Source: Caldilineaceae bacterium (GTDB lineage: Bacteria > Chloroflexota > Anaerolineae > Caldilineales > Caldilineaceae). From it: a DNA stretch of 64,000 nt. How positions within the stretch are numbered: the first letter of the stretch is position 1; each line of letters begins with the position of its first letter. The notes beneath the pieces were generated by a model. That model had not been told where the DNA came from and searched no databases. It worked only from the letters and a program-made list of their open reading frames with translations. Positions 53,896 through 63,333 of this stretch are shown here, in pieces. The position numbers and the translations under genes are program-made. The stretch lies in assembly GCA_022842065.1 (NCBI GenBank), contig JALHQH010000008.1, positions 186,001 through 250,000 of the forward strand, in the 5' to 3' direction.

Positions 53896-55548
53896 TTAGC
53901 CGGCTGGTACTGGCGGGGGCGGTGCAATTGCCAGCGCCACAAAGAAGGTTGTGCCCTTATTTGGTTCGCTGTGGGCCCAGATCTGGCCGCCATGTGCTTC
54001 CACAATCGCTTTGGTTAGATAAAGCCCTAGCCCTGCACCGGCGGTACTGCGGCGCAAGGTGCTATCAACGCGGTAAAAGCGCTCAAAGATATGGGGCAGC
54101 TCATGCACGGGAATGCCGATGCCTTGGTCGGCCACATAAAGCACGACACGGCGTCCGGTCGCCCCATCCGCGAGTTCTTCCAGCCATCCACCAATCCGAA
54201 TCACCCCACCTTGGGGCGAGTATTTAATCGCATTGCCCACTAAATTGGTGACTACCTGCCGCAGTCGTTCTTCATCCCCCCAAATAGCCGGCAGTTTTTC
54301 GGGGAAATCCAACTCGATCTGGTGCTCCTGCGTCTGTAAACGATAGCCTTGGGCTACCCGCTCCACCAAGCGTTCTAAATTGACATCGCCATAATCCAAA
54401 CGTAGTCCACTAGCCTGAATCCGGCTCGCGTCCAACAAATTATTAATCAACGCCTCCAGCCGATCCGCTTCTTCTTCGATCACTTCCAGACTTTGCCGGG
54501 CTGTCTCGGCGTCCCATTTGGCATCTGGGCGCGCTAGGGTCTGCGCATAGCCTTTGATCAGTGCCACTGGGGTCTTTAACTCGTGGCTGATAATCGAGGT
54601 AAAGGTCGATTTGATCTCCTCTTCCTCGCGAAAGCGGGTGATGTCATGCACATTGACGACAATGTTGACTAGCCGATCCTGTTCGTTGTAGAGGGGCGTA
54701 TAGGTGACCGAAACGGTAAGCCGGCTCCCCCCAGGGCGTTGCAGATCCCCTTCACTGTGTAGACTCTCGCGCGTGGGGAAGCCGGTAAACGTTTCGTCCT
54801 GGCAGACATCATCACCTTGTACATTTTGCAGTGTCAACACTTCGTGGCAAGGGCGGCCCACGGCATCTTCTGCGGTCACATCCAGCATGGCAGCTAAGGC
54901 CTGGTTGATAATCAGCACTCGCCGTTCGGCGTTAAGAATCAGAATGCCGTGCGCGCTGTTCTCCACGATCGTGGCAAGCCGACTGCGCTCCGTCTCCAGT
55001 TGGTGATAGAGACGGGCATTGCGCACCGCCACTGCAGCTTGGTCCGCAAAGCCTTGCAGAAATTGCCAGTCGAGTTGGGTAAAGGCATACTCGGTGCGAA
55101 AGAGGTAGATCATCCCCAGCAGCTCATCCTCGACGAGCAAGGGCAAACCCACCACCTGACCCAGGGTAAAGCCCAGTTTGCCTTCGACCTGGCGCACGCG
55201 TGCCTGTAAATCTAACATATGGTCGTCGAGCTGAGCGACCGTTTCATCGTAATTGCTCTGCACCAGCGGTGCCACATCAAGCAGCGGCTCGAAGGCCGTG
55301 AGGTAGTGCGGCGCAATGCCATAAAAAGCCCGCACCTGGTATTGCGTCACGGTGCGCGCCTGCCCAAAATCGGTCTCTTCTTCGAGCACAATCAGGCCGG
55401 CGCGACAGCCAACCAGCTCTGCCGCGCTGTTAAGGATCAGGCGCAGCAGGCTGGGTAGATCAAGCCGCGAGGTCATGGCGCGGGTAATGCGCAACAGATA
55501 TTCACGTTGACGCAATTGGTAGGTGGCCATTAAGGCTGGAACGTTCAT
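53896..55548 (-). CDS. Sensor histidine kinase with GAF and PAS domains
   Basis: 550 residues without membrane helices. A GAF domain (about 30-190: LPSLLRLILNSAAELVGCRA, FLQGFADQAAVAVRNARLYH), then a PAS domain (IVENSAHGILILNAERRVLI), then HisKA with FTSIISHELKTPVALIKGYA (phospho-accepting His near residue 320), and a HATPase with VTNLVGNAIKYSP (N box), YVADQGIGIPVHEL (G1) and GAGLGLYLTKAIVEAHGG (G2). A cytoplasmic sensor kinase; no response-regulator gene is adjacent, so its partner lies elsewhere. The start ATG is preceded by no clear ribosome-binding site. Confidence 0.9.
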   Translation of the reverse strand: MNVPALMATYQLRQREYLLRITRAMTSRLDLPSLLRLILNSAAELVGCRAGLIVLEEETDFGQARTVTQYQVRAFYGIAPHYLTAFEPLLDVAPLVQSNYDETVAQLDDHMLDLQARVRQVEGKLGFTLGQVVGLPLLVEDELLGMIYLFRTEYAFTQLDWQFLQGFADQAAVAVRNARLYHQLETERSRLATIVENSAHGILILNAERRVLIINQALAAMLDVTAEDAVGRPCHEVLTLQNVQGDDVCQDETFTGFPTRESLHSEGDLQRPGGSRLTVSVTYTPLYNEQDRLVNIVVNVHDITRFREEEEIKSTFTSIISHELKTPVALIKGYAQTLARPDAKWDAETARQSLEVIEEEADRLEALINNLLDASRIQASGLRLDYGDVNLERLVERVAQGYRLQTQEHQIELDFPEKLPAIWGDEERLRQVVTNLVGNAIKYSPQGGVIRIGGWLEELADGATGRRVVLYVADQGIGIPVHELPHIFERFYRVDSTLRRSTAGAGLGLYLTKAIVEAHGGQIWAHSEPNKGTTFFVALAIAPPPPVPAG

Positions 55549-55628
55549 AGCTACTATTATAACTGAATCGACGCGAGAATTAGGAATGAGGCATACAGAA
55601 TGATGCAAGCGTGCGCTGGTGCTGCAAC

Positions 55629-56945
55629 TCAGCGCAAAACCCAGATGGCGATGGCGGCCAAGGCCCGGGCAACCGCGCTGATGATCAACGCTTCTACCAG
55701 CCCAAATTGTTGCGCAAGGACCGGCCCAAGCATGGCACCCACCAGCACGGCCGCGTTGAGCGCCAGGTTATACCAGGCCAAATAGGCGGGGCGATCGGTG
55801 TTTGGCACATTTTCCAGCAGATAGTTCCCAATCGCTGCACCCACCAACGACCAGGCAAAACCACCAATCAGCGAAACCACCAGAAAAAAGCCAAGCGTAG
55901 TGGTGAAGCCTGTCAGCAGCGGATAGAGGCCAAGCAGAATCCCCCCAGCGGCGGTAATCGTGCGGTTGCCCCAGCGGTTGGTCAGCGCGCCGACGCGTAA
56001 CGAGCCGAGCAAGACGGCAACGTGAAACGCGGCGGTTCCCAAGCTGATATCACCATCATTGAAGTGCAGCCGATCAACCCAAAAGAGCGGAAAAATCGGC
56101 ACCGGCAGGTGGAGCGCAATATGAAAGAAGAAGAGCGCCGCAATAATTCGGCCGTACATCCCCTTGAGCACTTCCAGGCGGAGCAGATTCATGCCGCGGG
56201 TAAAGGCGCGCAGCCCAATATTGGTGCGCAACGAAATGCCCAGGATGCGCAGATCACCCGGGCGGGCGAGATCCCCAATCACTTCGCGAATCTGGGCGGG
56301 GCCTGGTGGTGCTTCGCCGGAAACGTGGCGCAAAAACCAGAGGTGATAGGTACTCATTGCCGCCCCTATCGCGCCAAGGAGAAAGATGATGATGTAGCCT
56401 TGCTGAAAGGAGAAACTGTTCAACAGCCAGCCACAGAGTAAAGAGGTAACCACAAAGATCAGCGAGAGCAGCGCATTGCGAATGCCGACCACATGGCCGC
56501 GCCATTCCAGCGGCACCGCCGACGCATACATGGCATTAAACCCAACCGCGAGGACCGTGTTCGGGATCGTCATCAGCAGCACAATCATGACCAGCGACCA
56601 GACCTGCTGGTTGGGTTGCATCAGCAGCGGCAAGAAAGCAAAGCCGAGATAGCCCAAGCGCGCCAGCAGCGCAGACCAGAAGACCGCGCCACCCACTGGT
56701 CGTCCCTGGAGCCAACGCCCAGCCGGTAAGGTGAAGAGTAGGCCAATTACTGCTGGGCCGGCAGACAATAAGCCAATTTCAAAGGCAGAGGCCCCAACCC
56801 GTGCGGCATAGACCGACAGAAAGGAAAGAGTGCTCCCGGACAAAATGCCAAACCAGGCAATATCCCAGTAGAGATGAAAAAAGATTGGTTGCAAAGCCGC
56901 CGGAACCGCGGTTTTAGGCTGAAACCAAGTTTGCAGTGTCGTCAC
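55629..56945 (-). CDS. Major facilitator superfamily transporter
   Basis: 438 residues, twelve predicted helices, GTG start. The loop 2-3 region reads GLLFTLPAGRWLQGRPVG, a variant of the MFS signature GxLaDrxGrr. Symmetric halves are visible (LLGSLRVGALTNRWGNRTIT in the second). Substrate unknown; related proteins of Chloroflexi are annotated only as MFS. It lies 80 bp upstream of the sensor kinase on the same strand. An upstream CTGACA, 18 bp, TATAAA may be its promoter. Confidence 0.85.
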   Translation of the reverse strand: MTTLQTWFQPKTAVPAALQPIFFHLYWDIAWFGILSGSTLSFLSVYAARVGASAFEIGLLSAGPAVIGLLFTLPAGRWLQGRPVGGAVFWSALLARLGYLGFAFLPLLMQPNQQVWSLVMIVLLMTIPNTVLAVGFNAMYASAVPLEWRGHVVGIRNALLSLIFVVTSLLCGWLLNSFSFQQGYIIIFLLGAIGAAMSTYHLWFLRHVSGEAPPGPAQIREVIGDLARPGDLRILGISLRTNIGLRAFTRGMNLLRLEVLKGMYGRIIAALFFFHIALHLPVPIFPLFWVDRLHFNDGDISLGTAAFHVAVLLGSLRVGALTNRWGNRTITAAGGILLGLYPLLTGFTTTLGFFLVVSLIGGFAWSLVGAAIGNYLLENVPNTDRPAYLAWYNLALNAAVLVGAMLGPVLAQQFGLVEALIISAVARALAAIAIWVLR

Positions 56946-57334
56946 GTATACTTGAACTCCATTTTATTTATAAAATCAATTTTAGTATACTGTCAGCAAA
57001 ACTTTGATGGTTTACCCTGTCATTGGGCGCCTAGTGGGCACCCGGCCCTATTGCCGAGGAATCTCCGTCTGGGCAAAGGGGGATTTCTCACCAAAAAGCC
57101 GGTTCGGAATGACAGGTACCTGTCATAATTTTGTTGACAGAACATCAATCGTCATTTACTGCTTTGTCTTATCAAACGTCATCTTCATTGTACGGTCTAC
57201 CCACGCATCAGCGCTATCAGAGAAATCGCCGAAAAGTGGCGTGACTTTATTGAAAATAGCTACACTTTACATTTTACGCGAATAGATATACGCCATTATC
57301 ACTACAGAAGTCACGATAAAGGTAAACAGCCAAT
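56946..57334. other. Intergenic region with a dispersed-repeat-like segment
   Basis: No gene recognised. CCTGTCATTGGG (57018 on) and CGGAATGACAGG (57104-57115) form weak inverted ends of a 100-bp segment, with GCCGAGGAATCTCCG inside, resembling dispersed repeats seen in other bacterial genomes. CAGGTACCTG (57113-57122) is a short palindrome. Confidence 0.4.
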
Positions 57335-57366
57335 CAAAAAAGGCGGGCGATGGCTCGCCTGCCTTC
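57335..57366 (-). terminator. Intrinsic terminator of the plsC operon
   Basis: On the minus strand GGCAGGCGA, GCCA, TCGCCCGCC is followed by TTTTTTG; it lies about 50 bp after the plsC stop. Confidence 0.7.
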
Positions 57367-57416
57367 TTAACGTTATTCCTTGTTTTACAAAACACGCCGC
57401 ACCCGCCGCAACCGTT

Positions 57417-58058
57417 TTATTGCCAGGGGGGGAAATTGCCCTGCGCGGCCAACTGCTGCATCTGCGTCTTGTAGCGCTGCATAAAGACGCGCCGTTTCCC
57501 TTCCCATTCAATGCGCTGGCCGACAATGATTTGACAGAAAAAGGGGACAAACAGGCCGCTCCCCTTGGGCAAACTTTTGCCGAGACCGTGCATAAAGATC
57601 GGAATGACTGGGGTATCGGGAAAGCGCTCGACTAACAAAGCCAGGCCAGGGCGAAAAGGCTGCAACGTCTCCGGCTCGCCACGGGAACCCTCGGGGAAGA
57701 AGATCAGGATGTCGCCATTCGCCAGCGCCGCCGCACTGGTGGCCAGCGGATCGCTATCCTTGTCCCGTCGCTCGCGATCAATCGGGATCACATCAATAAT
57801 ATTGTGGGAAAACCAAGCGAGCCAGCGGTTGCTCAGCCAGTAATCGGCCGCCGCCACGGGGCGCACCTTATGCGAAATACGCATGGGGAAGAGCGCCATC
57901 AACATCATGGTGTCGAGATGGCTGTTGTGGTTTGCGGCAATAATGGCCGGCCCCTGTTTGGGCAGTAGTTCGCGGTTGCGTACCTGCCAGCCCAAGATCA
58001 GGCGCACAAGGGGCTGTACAAAGAGTAAAAAAAGCAAATAGCGGATAATGCGGTTCAT
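57417..58058 (-). CDS. plsC: 1-acyl-glycerol-3-phosphate acyltransferase-like protein
   Basis: 213 residues with an N-terminal membrane helix (YLLFLLFVQPLVRLILGW), then the PlsC acyltransferase motifs IIAANHNSHLDTM (catalytic HxxxxD), IIDVIPIDRERR, ILIFFPEGSRGEPE and VIPIFMHGLG. It adds the second acyl chain in phosphatidic acid synthesis. The gene lies 33 bp after a CdsA-like gene, the next step of the pathway, so the two form an operon. ATG 58058 chosen; a TTG 21 bp upstream is possible. Confidence 0.88.
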   Translation of the reverse strand: MNRIIRYLLFLLFVQPLVRLILGWQVRNRELLPKQGPAIIAANHNSHLDTMMLMALFPMRISHKVRPVAAADYWLSNRWLAWFSHNIIDVIPIDRERRDKDSDPLATSAAALANGDILIFFPEGSRGEPETLQPFRPGLALLVERFPDTPVIPIFMHGLGKSLPKGSGLFVPFFCQIIVGQRIEWEGKRRVFMQRYKTQMQQLAAQGNFPPWQ

Positions 58059-58091
58059 AGGCGATGAGTTTTGGCACAACCAGGTGGGCTG

Positions 58092-58916
58092 TTATTGATA
58101 TAAACGCAGCAAAAAATAGAAGAGTGGGGCGGCATAAACAAAGGGATAAACAAAGGTGAGCATTCCCCCCAAGCCCGGCAGTGAGCGATCTTCTTCGGAA
58201 ATATAAAGCGCCTGTTGAATGGCGCGAATGGTCATGCTGCCCAGGTAGGCGGCGGTGCCAACTAGCAGACCGGTGACCAATGCGTGCTGCGCCGGCAAGG
58301 CCATCAACCAGGGCCCAATGCTCCACCCGACTACCCCGGTCGCCCCGATGCTGAGCAGATTGCCTGTCGGCCCAATGATCTGATTCAGGCCCAAACGTGA
58401 CCAACCAGCCCAGATCAAACTTTGGCTATGCACGAGCAGCAAGAGATAGAGCAGCGGTGCCACTTTGTTTTCGGTCGCGAGCAACGAAGCGCCGGGCAAC
58501 AGAAAGCCTAGGTAGCTAAAGGTATAGACCAACGTAAAGACCCCCCAGCCGACCTTCAACGTGCTATTGAGCATATGGGGAGTCATGCCGAATTTGCGCA
58601 AGCCAATGCCACTGAGGATGAGAATGAAGAAAGGGACAAAAATGAGGGCACCGGCCGCATGTTCCAGACCAACTAGATAAAATTGCACCGGAATGGTGGC
58701 ATAGCCAAGCAGCAGCAGCACCCGTTCATCACGCCGAAGGGGCACAATGCTAAAATACTCTTTCAGAACTTGAAAGCTGAGAAAGCCAAGTAACCAGAGT
58801 CCCACCGGCAGACTTGGTAGCAATGCACTTAGGTAGAGCATGGCGAATAGCGACCAGATCCAGGGTCGCACGTCTGTACGCGCATCGGTCAAATAACGTA
58901 ATACACTTGCCGACAA
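58092..58916 (-). CDS. CdsA-like phosphatidate cytidylyltransferase homologue
   Basis: 274 residues, about seven membrane helices. The C-terminal part ISEEDRSLPGLGGMLTFVYP corresponds to the CdsA signature (S..KR..KD...PGHGG.LDR.D), but the Lys-Asp and the final Asp are changed, so activity is uncertain. The start is TTG, supported by AAAGGAGAAC upstream. Pairing with plsC supports a role in phospholipid synthesis. Degenerate CdsA homologues beside PlsC are known in other bacteria. Confidence 0.75.
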   Translation of the reverse strand: MSASVLRYLTDARTDVRPWIWSLFAMLYLSALLPSLPVGLWLLGFLSFQVLKEYFSIVPLRRDERVLLLLGYATIPVQFYLVGLEHAAGALIFVPFFILILSGIGLRKFGMTPHMLNSTLKVGWGVFTLVYTFSYLGFLLPGASLLATENKVAPLLYLLLLVHSQSLIWAGWSRLGLNQIIGPTGNLLSIGATGVVGWSIGPWLMALPAQHALVTGLLVGTAAYLGSMTIRAIQQALYISEEDRSLPGLGGMLTFVYPFVYAAPLFYFLLRLYQ

Positions 58917-59157
58917 GGAAAGTTCTCCTTTGAACGAAGATTCGCAAGGTTACAATATCATTACTATGCTTCTATCCTATTGCAACACCATTGCGCTGTG
59001 CAAGTTGCGGAGATCAGGGAAAGTAGGTATTTCTACGGGGTTTTCTTGCCCATGCAAATTGTATCACAGTCACTATCCAAGATCACCAATGCCGTGCTAA
59101 AATTGGCTGATTGGTTGATCGTTCATCGAGCGTATTCATCGGGTGTATAGCAGCGGT

Positions 59158-59206
59158 TGTCATCATTTAGCATTTTCTACACGAGTAAAAATGCTAAATG
59201 ATGACA
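59158..59206. repeat. Inverted repeat, 19-bp perfect arms
   Basis: TGTCATCATTTAGCATTTT and AAAATGCTAAATGATGACA are separated by 11 nt, 33 bp before the diacylglycerol-kinase-like gene. Position suggests a regulatory hairpin or operator; the rest of 58917-59239 shows no gene. Confidence 0.7.
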
Positions 59207-59239
59207 GCGCCGAGGATAAGATGTGTAGGAGCATGAGGT

Positions 59240-60520
59240 ATGGCGGCAGCGCTTGCTAACCAGGAGCAGCTGTTACAGCAGCTGGCGGCAGTACAAGCAA
59301 AACATGTACAGCAGTTGACGCAGCTCGAAGCAGCACAAGATCATTTCCGGCAGGAATGCGATAAATTGCGGGTGTTGGAAGCCGAGTTGGCGATGTTGAC
59401 CCAAGATTTGCTCGCAGCTACCGCAAATCGCATGGCTACTGCTGCAACCTCGGTGCAACTGGAAACCCCGCCGACTTCCCCTCTCCTGCATCCTGTCCCA
59501 GGCACGCGCGAGGAGATCAAGACCTATATTGATCTGGTCAATCGGACAAACGCGGCAAATCCAGTCACCTTGATCCTGAACCCCGCGGCCAAGAGTTTCG
59601 GTGAGAATATCGGCCACCCGCGCATCGTGGTGGAGGCCTTACAACGCGTGGGGATTCACCCTTGCGTACAGTTAACCACATTGGAAGTCGGCGCACATGC
59701 ACTAGCGCGCCAGGCCATTGAACGCGGTGCGCGTCTAGTGATCGGGTTAGGTGGGGATGGTACGATCGAAGAGGTTGCTACCGGCCTGATGGGCAGCGAC
59801 TGTATCCTTGGCATCCTGCCCCTTGGAACGATGAACAACGTTGCGCGCTCGCTGGGCATTCCCCTTGAGTTACAGGCCGCCTGTCGCCTCTTGGCAATGG
59901 GCACCATCCGCCACATTGACATTGGCTGTGTGGTGACGCCCGATCGCGCCGTCGATGGCTACTTCCTGGAGGCAGCCGGTGTCGGTCTGAGTGCATTGGC
60001 CGTACCCATGGGCGAAGATGCCGAAAAGGGGCGCTGGAGTGGTGTCTTCAATCGGTTAAGTGATTTTTTCTCCGCAAATCTGGCCAATGTTACGGTGATC
60101 GGCGACGGAGGAGAAGAGCTAACCGCGCTGACCCATGTCGTCACTGTGGCTAATACGCCCCTCTTTGGCAACAACATGCTGCTTGCACCGGACGCCAAAA
60201 TTGACGATGGACTGCTCGATGTGGCAGTCTACGAAGCGATGGAACTGGTTGACCTGGGGCGCTACTTTTTTAATATCTCCGGCGGTGGACGCACCCATGA
60301 ACCACGGGTCCAGTTGCGCCAGGTACGTCAGGTCCAGATCAAGTCCGATATTCCATTGGCCGCCAATGCGGATCTCGATGTGCTTTCCAAACAACAGGCC
60401 TGGACCATCGAAATTGCCCCCCGTGCCCTCGCCGTGATTGTGGGTAATGGGCCGGCACTGAGTATTCCCGTCACTGCGGCCCCTATGCCCCCGCCCCTAG
60501 CTGGGCCGCAACCCGCATGA
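59240..60520 (+). CDS. Diacylglycerol/lipid kinase-like protein with N-terminal coiled coil
   Basis: 426 residues. Residues 5-60 form a Gln-rich coiled coil (LLQQLAAVQAKHVQQLTQLE) that standard family members lack. A DAGK catalytic domain follows from about 105: VTLILNPAAKSFGENI (usual NPxSG changed to NPAAK), RLVIGLGGDGTIEEVATGL (GGDGT near 171-175) and LGTMNNVARSLG (usual GTxND/NxxAR). The C-terminal lobe has NTPLFGNNMLLAPDAKIDDG and LLDV. It should phosphorylate diacylglycerol or a related lipid. It is divergent from plsC/cdsA. Confidence 0.82.
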   Translation: MAAALANQEQLLQQLAAVQAKHVQQLTQLEAAQDHFRQECDKLRVLEAELAMLTQDLLAATANRMATAATSVQLETPPTSPLLHPVPGTREEIKTYIDLVNRTNAANPVTLILNPAAKSFGENIGHPRIVVEALQRVGIHPCVQLTTLEVGAHALARQAIERGARLVIGLGGDGTIEEVATGLMGSDCILGILPLGTMNNVARSLGIPLELQAACRLLAMGTIRHIDIGCVVTPDRAVDGYFLEAAGVGLSALAVPMGEDAEKGRWSGVFNRLSDFFSANLANVTVIGDGGEELTALTHVVTVANTPLFGNNMLLAPDAKIDDGLLDVAVYEAMELVDLGRYFFNISGGGRTHEPRVQLRQVRQVQIKSDIPLAANADLDVLSKQQAWTIEIAPRALAVIVGNGPALSIPVTAAPMPPPLAGPQPA

Positions 60521-60524
60521 CGAC

Positions 60525-60565
60525 GGACGACCTTTGGCTTCGACAAGCTCAGCCGCCGGTCGTCA
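60525..60565. repeat. Hairpin repeat with 25-nt GGCTTCG core, copy 3
   Basis: GGACGACC and GGTCGTCA (7 of 8 pair) flank the 25-nt core TTTGGCTTCGACAAGC to TCAGCCGCC, between convergent genes. Confidence 0.7.
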
Positions 60566-60569
60566 GTTG

Positions 60570-61892
60570 TCAAAATGACGGGATCGCCACAGCTCGCCCT
60601 TCTGTCATCGCCTGGTCGGCACAGAAACCGATCAGATGACCGTTGACCGAATCGGCCAGTGTCGTCGTTGCCAGGGAAGGCGCTTCGCCACGGATCAGAC
60701 GAACAAAATCAGCCATCAGGCGCAGATCACCGCCGCCGTGACCACCAAAGGCACCGGTCATGTCGCCGCCAATGCTGAGATCGACTAACTCTTCGCTGTA
60801 CTCGTGGCCGGCACGCGGGTCGATGTGGCGTACCACAAAACGGCTATCCTCCAGATTGCCCTGGATTTCACCTTTGGTGCCCACAATGTGCAGCGAACGG
60901 GATGGCTTTGCTGCGCCCCCCACCATGTTCAGCGTGGCCGTCGCGCCATCGGCAAATTCCACTACCACTGACTGGTGATCGACCACATCGTTGTCACATT
61001 TCCAGACACAGCGGCCATAGGGATTGTCATCACGCAGCCAGTTAGTCTTTTCTTCCAGCGTCAACTCGGTGTAATGTTTGGCCGGCAAGTTGGCGGGCTG
61101 CATCTCCTGCTGCAACGCATCCCAGACATAAAAGGCCCAGCGGTTGGGGTGATCCAGATAATGTTTGCGCGCTGAGTAGAGACAGCCGGCTTCGATCGGG
61201 CAATCGACCAGACAGCGCGTGCCCGCGCCAGGGGGCGCTTTTTCGGGGCGAAATTGAAAGTTGCTGCCAAAGCTGGCCACCCGCACCGGGGCCACCGGGC
61301 TTTTCATCCACGCGATCAGGTCGAGGTCGTGGCAACACTTGGCCATGAGCATCGGCGAAAAGCACTTGCGTTTGCTGTTCCACTTGCCGCGCACAAAGGC
61401 AACTGCCTGATGGTGATATGAGACATGCTCCACCGCCTGCACATTAAGCACCTCGCCGATCACTCCGTCGAGCAGCCGCTGGCGAATCGCAGTGTAAAAG
61501 GGCGCAAAGCGCAGCACATGGCAAATTGCCACCTTGCGTTCATAGCGCTGCGCCGCCTCGACCAAGGTCCACAACTCGGCCTCGCTCACCGCAAAGGGTT
61601 TTTCCAGCAGTAGATCATAGCCAGCCGCCAATAGCGGCAACGAAGTCGCCACATGTTGGTGATCCATCGTGCCGTTGATCGCAAGATCGGCGAAACGTTC
61701 CTCGGCGGCAAGTTCTGCTGCCGATGCAAAGCAGCGTTCTGCAGGCAGATCGTACAAGTCGGCCACAAACTGACGCCGTGCGGGTAAAGGATCGGCTACG
61801 CCAACGATCTGCAACTCGTCGGGGTGGTGTTGCGCATAGGAGGCATAAGTGAGGGCGCGGTGGCCGGCCCCGATGATAACCGCTTTTAGCAT
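60570..61892 (-). CDS. Gfo/Idh/MocA-family oxidoreductase
   Basis: 440 residues. The N-terminal Rossmann fold starts LKAVIIGAGHRALTYASYA, with VGVADP at the second strand, the conserved LLEKPFAVSEAEL (Glu-Lys-Pro) at about 95-110, and VAICHVLRFAPFYTAIRQRL. SPMLMAKCCHDLDLIAWM is the catalytic His-containing helix. These NAD(P)-dependent enzymes oxidise or reduce sugars or their derivatives. Substrate unknown; the location next to a glucuronoyl esterase and uronate isomerase (divergent) points to sugar-acid metabolism. Confidence 0.88.
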   Translation of the reverse strand: MLKAVIIGAGHRALTYASYAQHHPDELQIVGVADPLPARRQFVADLYDLPAERCFASAAELAAEERFADLAINGTMDHQHVATSLPLLAAGYDLLLEKPFAVSEAELWTLVEAAQRYERKVAICHVLRFAPFYTAIRQRLLDGVIGEVLNVQAVEHVSYHHQAVAFVRGKWNSKRKCFSPMLMAKCCHDLDLIAWMKSPVAPVRVASFGSNFQFRPEKAPPGAGTRCLVDCPIEAGCLYSARKHYLDHPNRWAFYVWDALQQEMQPANLPAKHYTELTLEEKTNWLRDDNPYGRCVWKCDNDVVDHQSVVVEFADGATATLNMVGGAAKPSRSLHIVGTKGEIQGNLEDSRFVVRHIDPRAGHEYSEELVDLSIGGDMTGAFGGHGGGDLRLMADFVRLIRGEAPSLATTTLADSVNGHLIGFCADQAMTEGRAVAIPSF

Positions 61893-61957
61893 AGCACATT
61901 TCTCTCAATCTGAACTTTTTAACGACAGATGCGGGGTTGCCGTAGTGATGGTATACT

Positions 61958-62041
61958 CAGTAGACCGCAATGTGTAGTTCGCATCTGAGGATGCGAACCG
62001 GTGTCTGCATCAGGGGATGCAGACTACACGGCGCTCTACTG
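61958..62041. repeat. 84-bp element with terminal inverted repeats and inner hairpins
   Basis: The ends CAGTAGA and TCTACTG are inverted. Further in, TGTAGT pairs with ACTACA, and inside are two hairpins (TTCGCATCTGAGGATGCGAA and TCTGCATCAGGGGATGCAGA). The core resembles the GCATCCCCTGATGC of the 97-bp MITE family. Confidence 0.65.
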
Positions 62042-62103
62042 ATACTGCTTAATCATTTTACCGGCGATAATGAACCCAGAGCAAACCCACTAAAGAGGCG
62101 CAG

Positions 62104-63327
62104 ATGGCTTCCCAACCTACCAACTATGATGAAACCCAAGTTCCCCAATACTCATTGCCCGATCCGCTGGTTGGGGCTGATGGCAGTCCGATTACAACCG
62201 TTGCGGCGTGGCAGACCAAACGCCGCCCCGAACTACTGCAACTTTTTGCGAAAGAGGTTTACGGCCAAACGCCGCAGACCAAGCTCCCGCTGCGCTTTGT
62301 CATCCACGAGACTGGGGCGGATGCGCTGGCTGGGTTGGCCACCCGTAAGCAGGTTACCATCTATTTCACCGCAGAGGATGACGGCCCACGGCTGGATCTG
62401 CTGATCTACCTGCCGCACGGACATACAGCACCGGTCGGGCTTTTTCTGGGCCTGAACTTTTTTGGTAACCACACCGTCCATGCCGACCCGGCCATTCGTT
62501 TGGCGCATAGTTGGCTGCGCAATGCGCCCGAGTTCGGCATCGTTGACAATCGCGCAACCGAAGCATCGCGTGGCATGCGTGCCGAACGTTGGCCCGTGGA
62601 ACAGATCCTGGCCCGCGGTTATGGCGTGGCGACTGCCTATTATGGCGATCTCGATCCTGATTACGATGACGGCTTTCAAAATGGGGTGCAACCGCTCTTT
62701 TATCGTGGTGGTCAGCAACAACCGGGGATCGCTGAGTGGGGCGCGATTGGGGCTTGGGCGTGGGGCTTGAGCCGGGCGCTCGACTATCTGGTCACCGACC
62801 TGGCGATCGACGCTGAACGGGTCGCGGTCATGGGCCATTCGCGCCTGGGCAAAGCCGCGCTCTGGGCCGGTGCGCAGGATGAACGCTTTGGGTTGGTGAT
62901 CTCCAACGATTCGGGCTGTGGCGGCGCGGCCCTTTCGCGGCGCTGCTTCGGCGAGACTGTCGCCGCGATCAACGACCGGTTTCCCCATTGGTTCTGCGCC
63001 AACTTCAAGCTGTACAACGACAACGAAGCGGCGCTCCCCGTCGATCAACATGAATTGCTGGCCCTGGTCGCGCCCCGTCCACTTTATGTCGCCAGCGCCG
63101 CCGAAGATCTCTGGGCCGACCCGCACGGTGAGTTCTTGGGGGCCTACCACGCCTCGCCCGTTTATACGTTATGCGGGTTAGAAGGGTTGCCAGCCACCAT
63201 GCCGGAAATTCACCAGCCAACCGGCGGCCACATCGGCTACCACATCCGCGCCGGCGGCCACGATGTCACCAGCTATGACTGGGACCGGTTTATGGATTTT
63301 GCGGATCGGCAGTGGGATAAAACGTGA
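62104..63327 (+). CDS. CE15-like glucuronoyl esterase, cytoplasmic form
   Basis: 407 residues, alpha/beta-hydrolase fold. The nucleophile motif [16 protein letters not shown] (Ser246) matches the carbohydrate esterase family 15 motif GxSRx[38 protein letters not shown], and [17 protein letters not shown] (acid) plus a C-terminal [16 protein letters not shown] (catalytic His) complete it. CE15 enzymes cut esters between glucuronic acid and lignin alcohols. No signal peptide is visible, unusual for this family, so the substrate may be imported. The uronate isomerase gene lies convergently next to it. Confidence 0.8.
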   Translation: MASQPTNYDETQVPQYSLPDPLVGADGSPITTVAAWQTKRRPELLQLFAKEVYGQTPQTKLPLRFVIHETGADALAGLATRKQVTIYFTAEDDGPRLDLLIYLPHGHTAPVGLFLGLNFFGNHTVHADPAIRLAHSWLRNAPEFGIVDNRATEASRGMRAERWPVEQILARGYGVATAYYGDLDPDYDDGFQNGVQPLFYRGGQQQPGIAEWGAIGAWAWGLSRALDYLVTDLAIDAERVAVMGHSRLGKAALWAGAQDERFGLVISNDSGCGGAALSRRCFGETVAAINDRFPHWFCANFKLYNDNEAALPVDQHELLALVAPRPLYVASAAEDLWADPHGEFLGAYHASPVYTLCGLEGLPATMPEIHQPTGGHIGYHIRAGGHDVTSYDWDRFMDFADRQWDKT

Positions 63328-63333
63328 AACGTA

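Noticed and set aside
62233..63150. 305-codon open frame opposite the CE15 esterase
   Set aside because: Shadow of the real gene; no plausible start signals or motifs.
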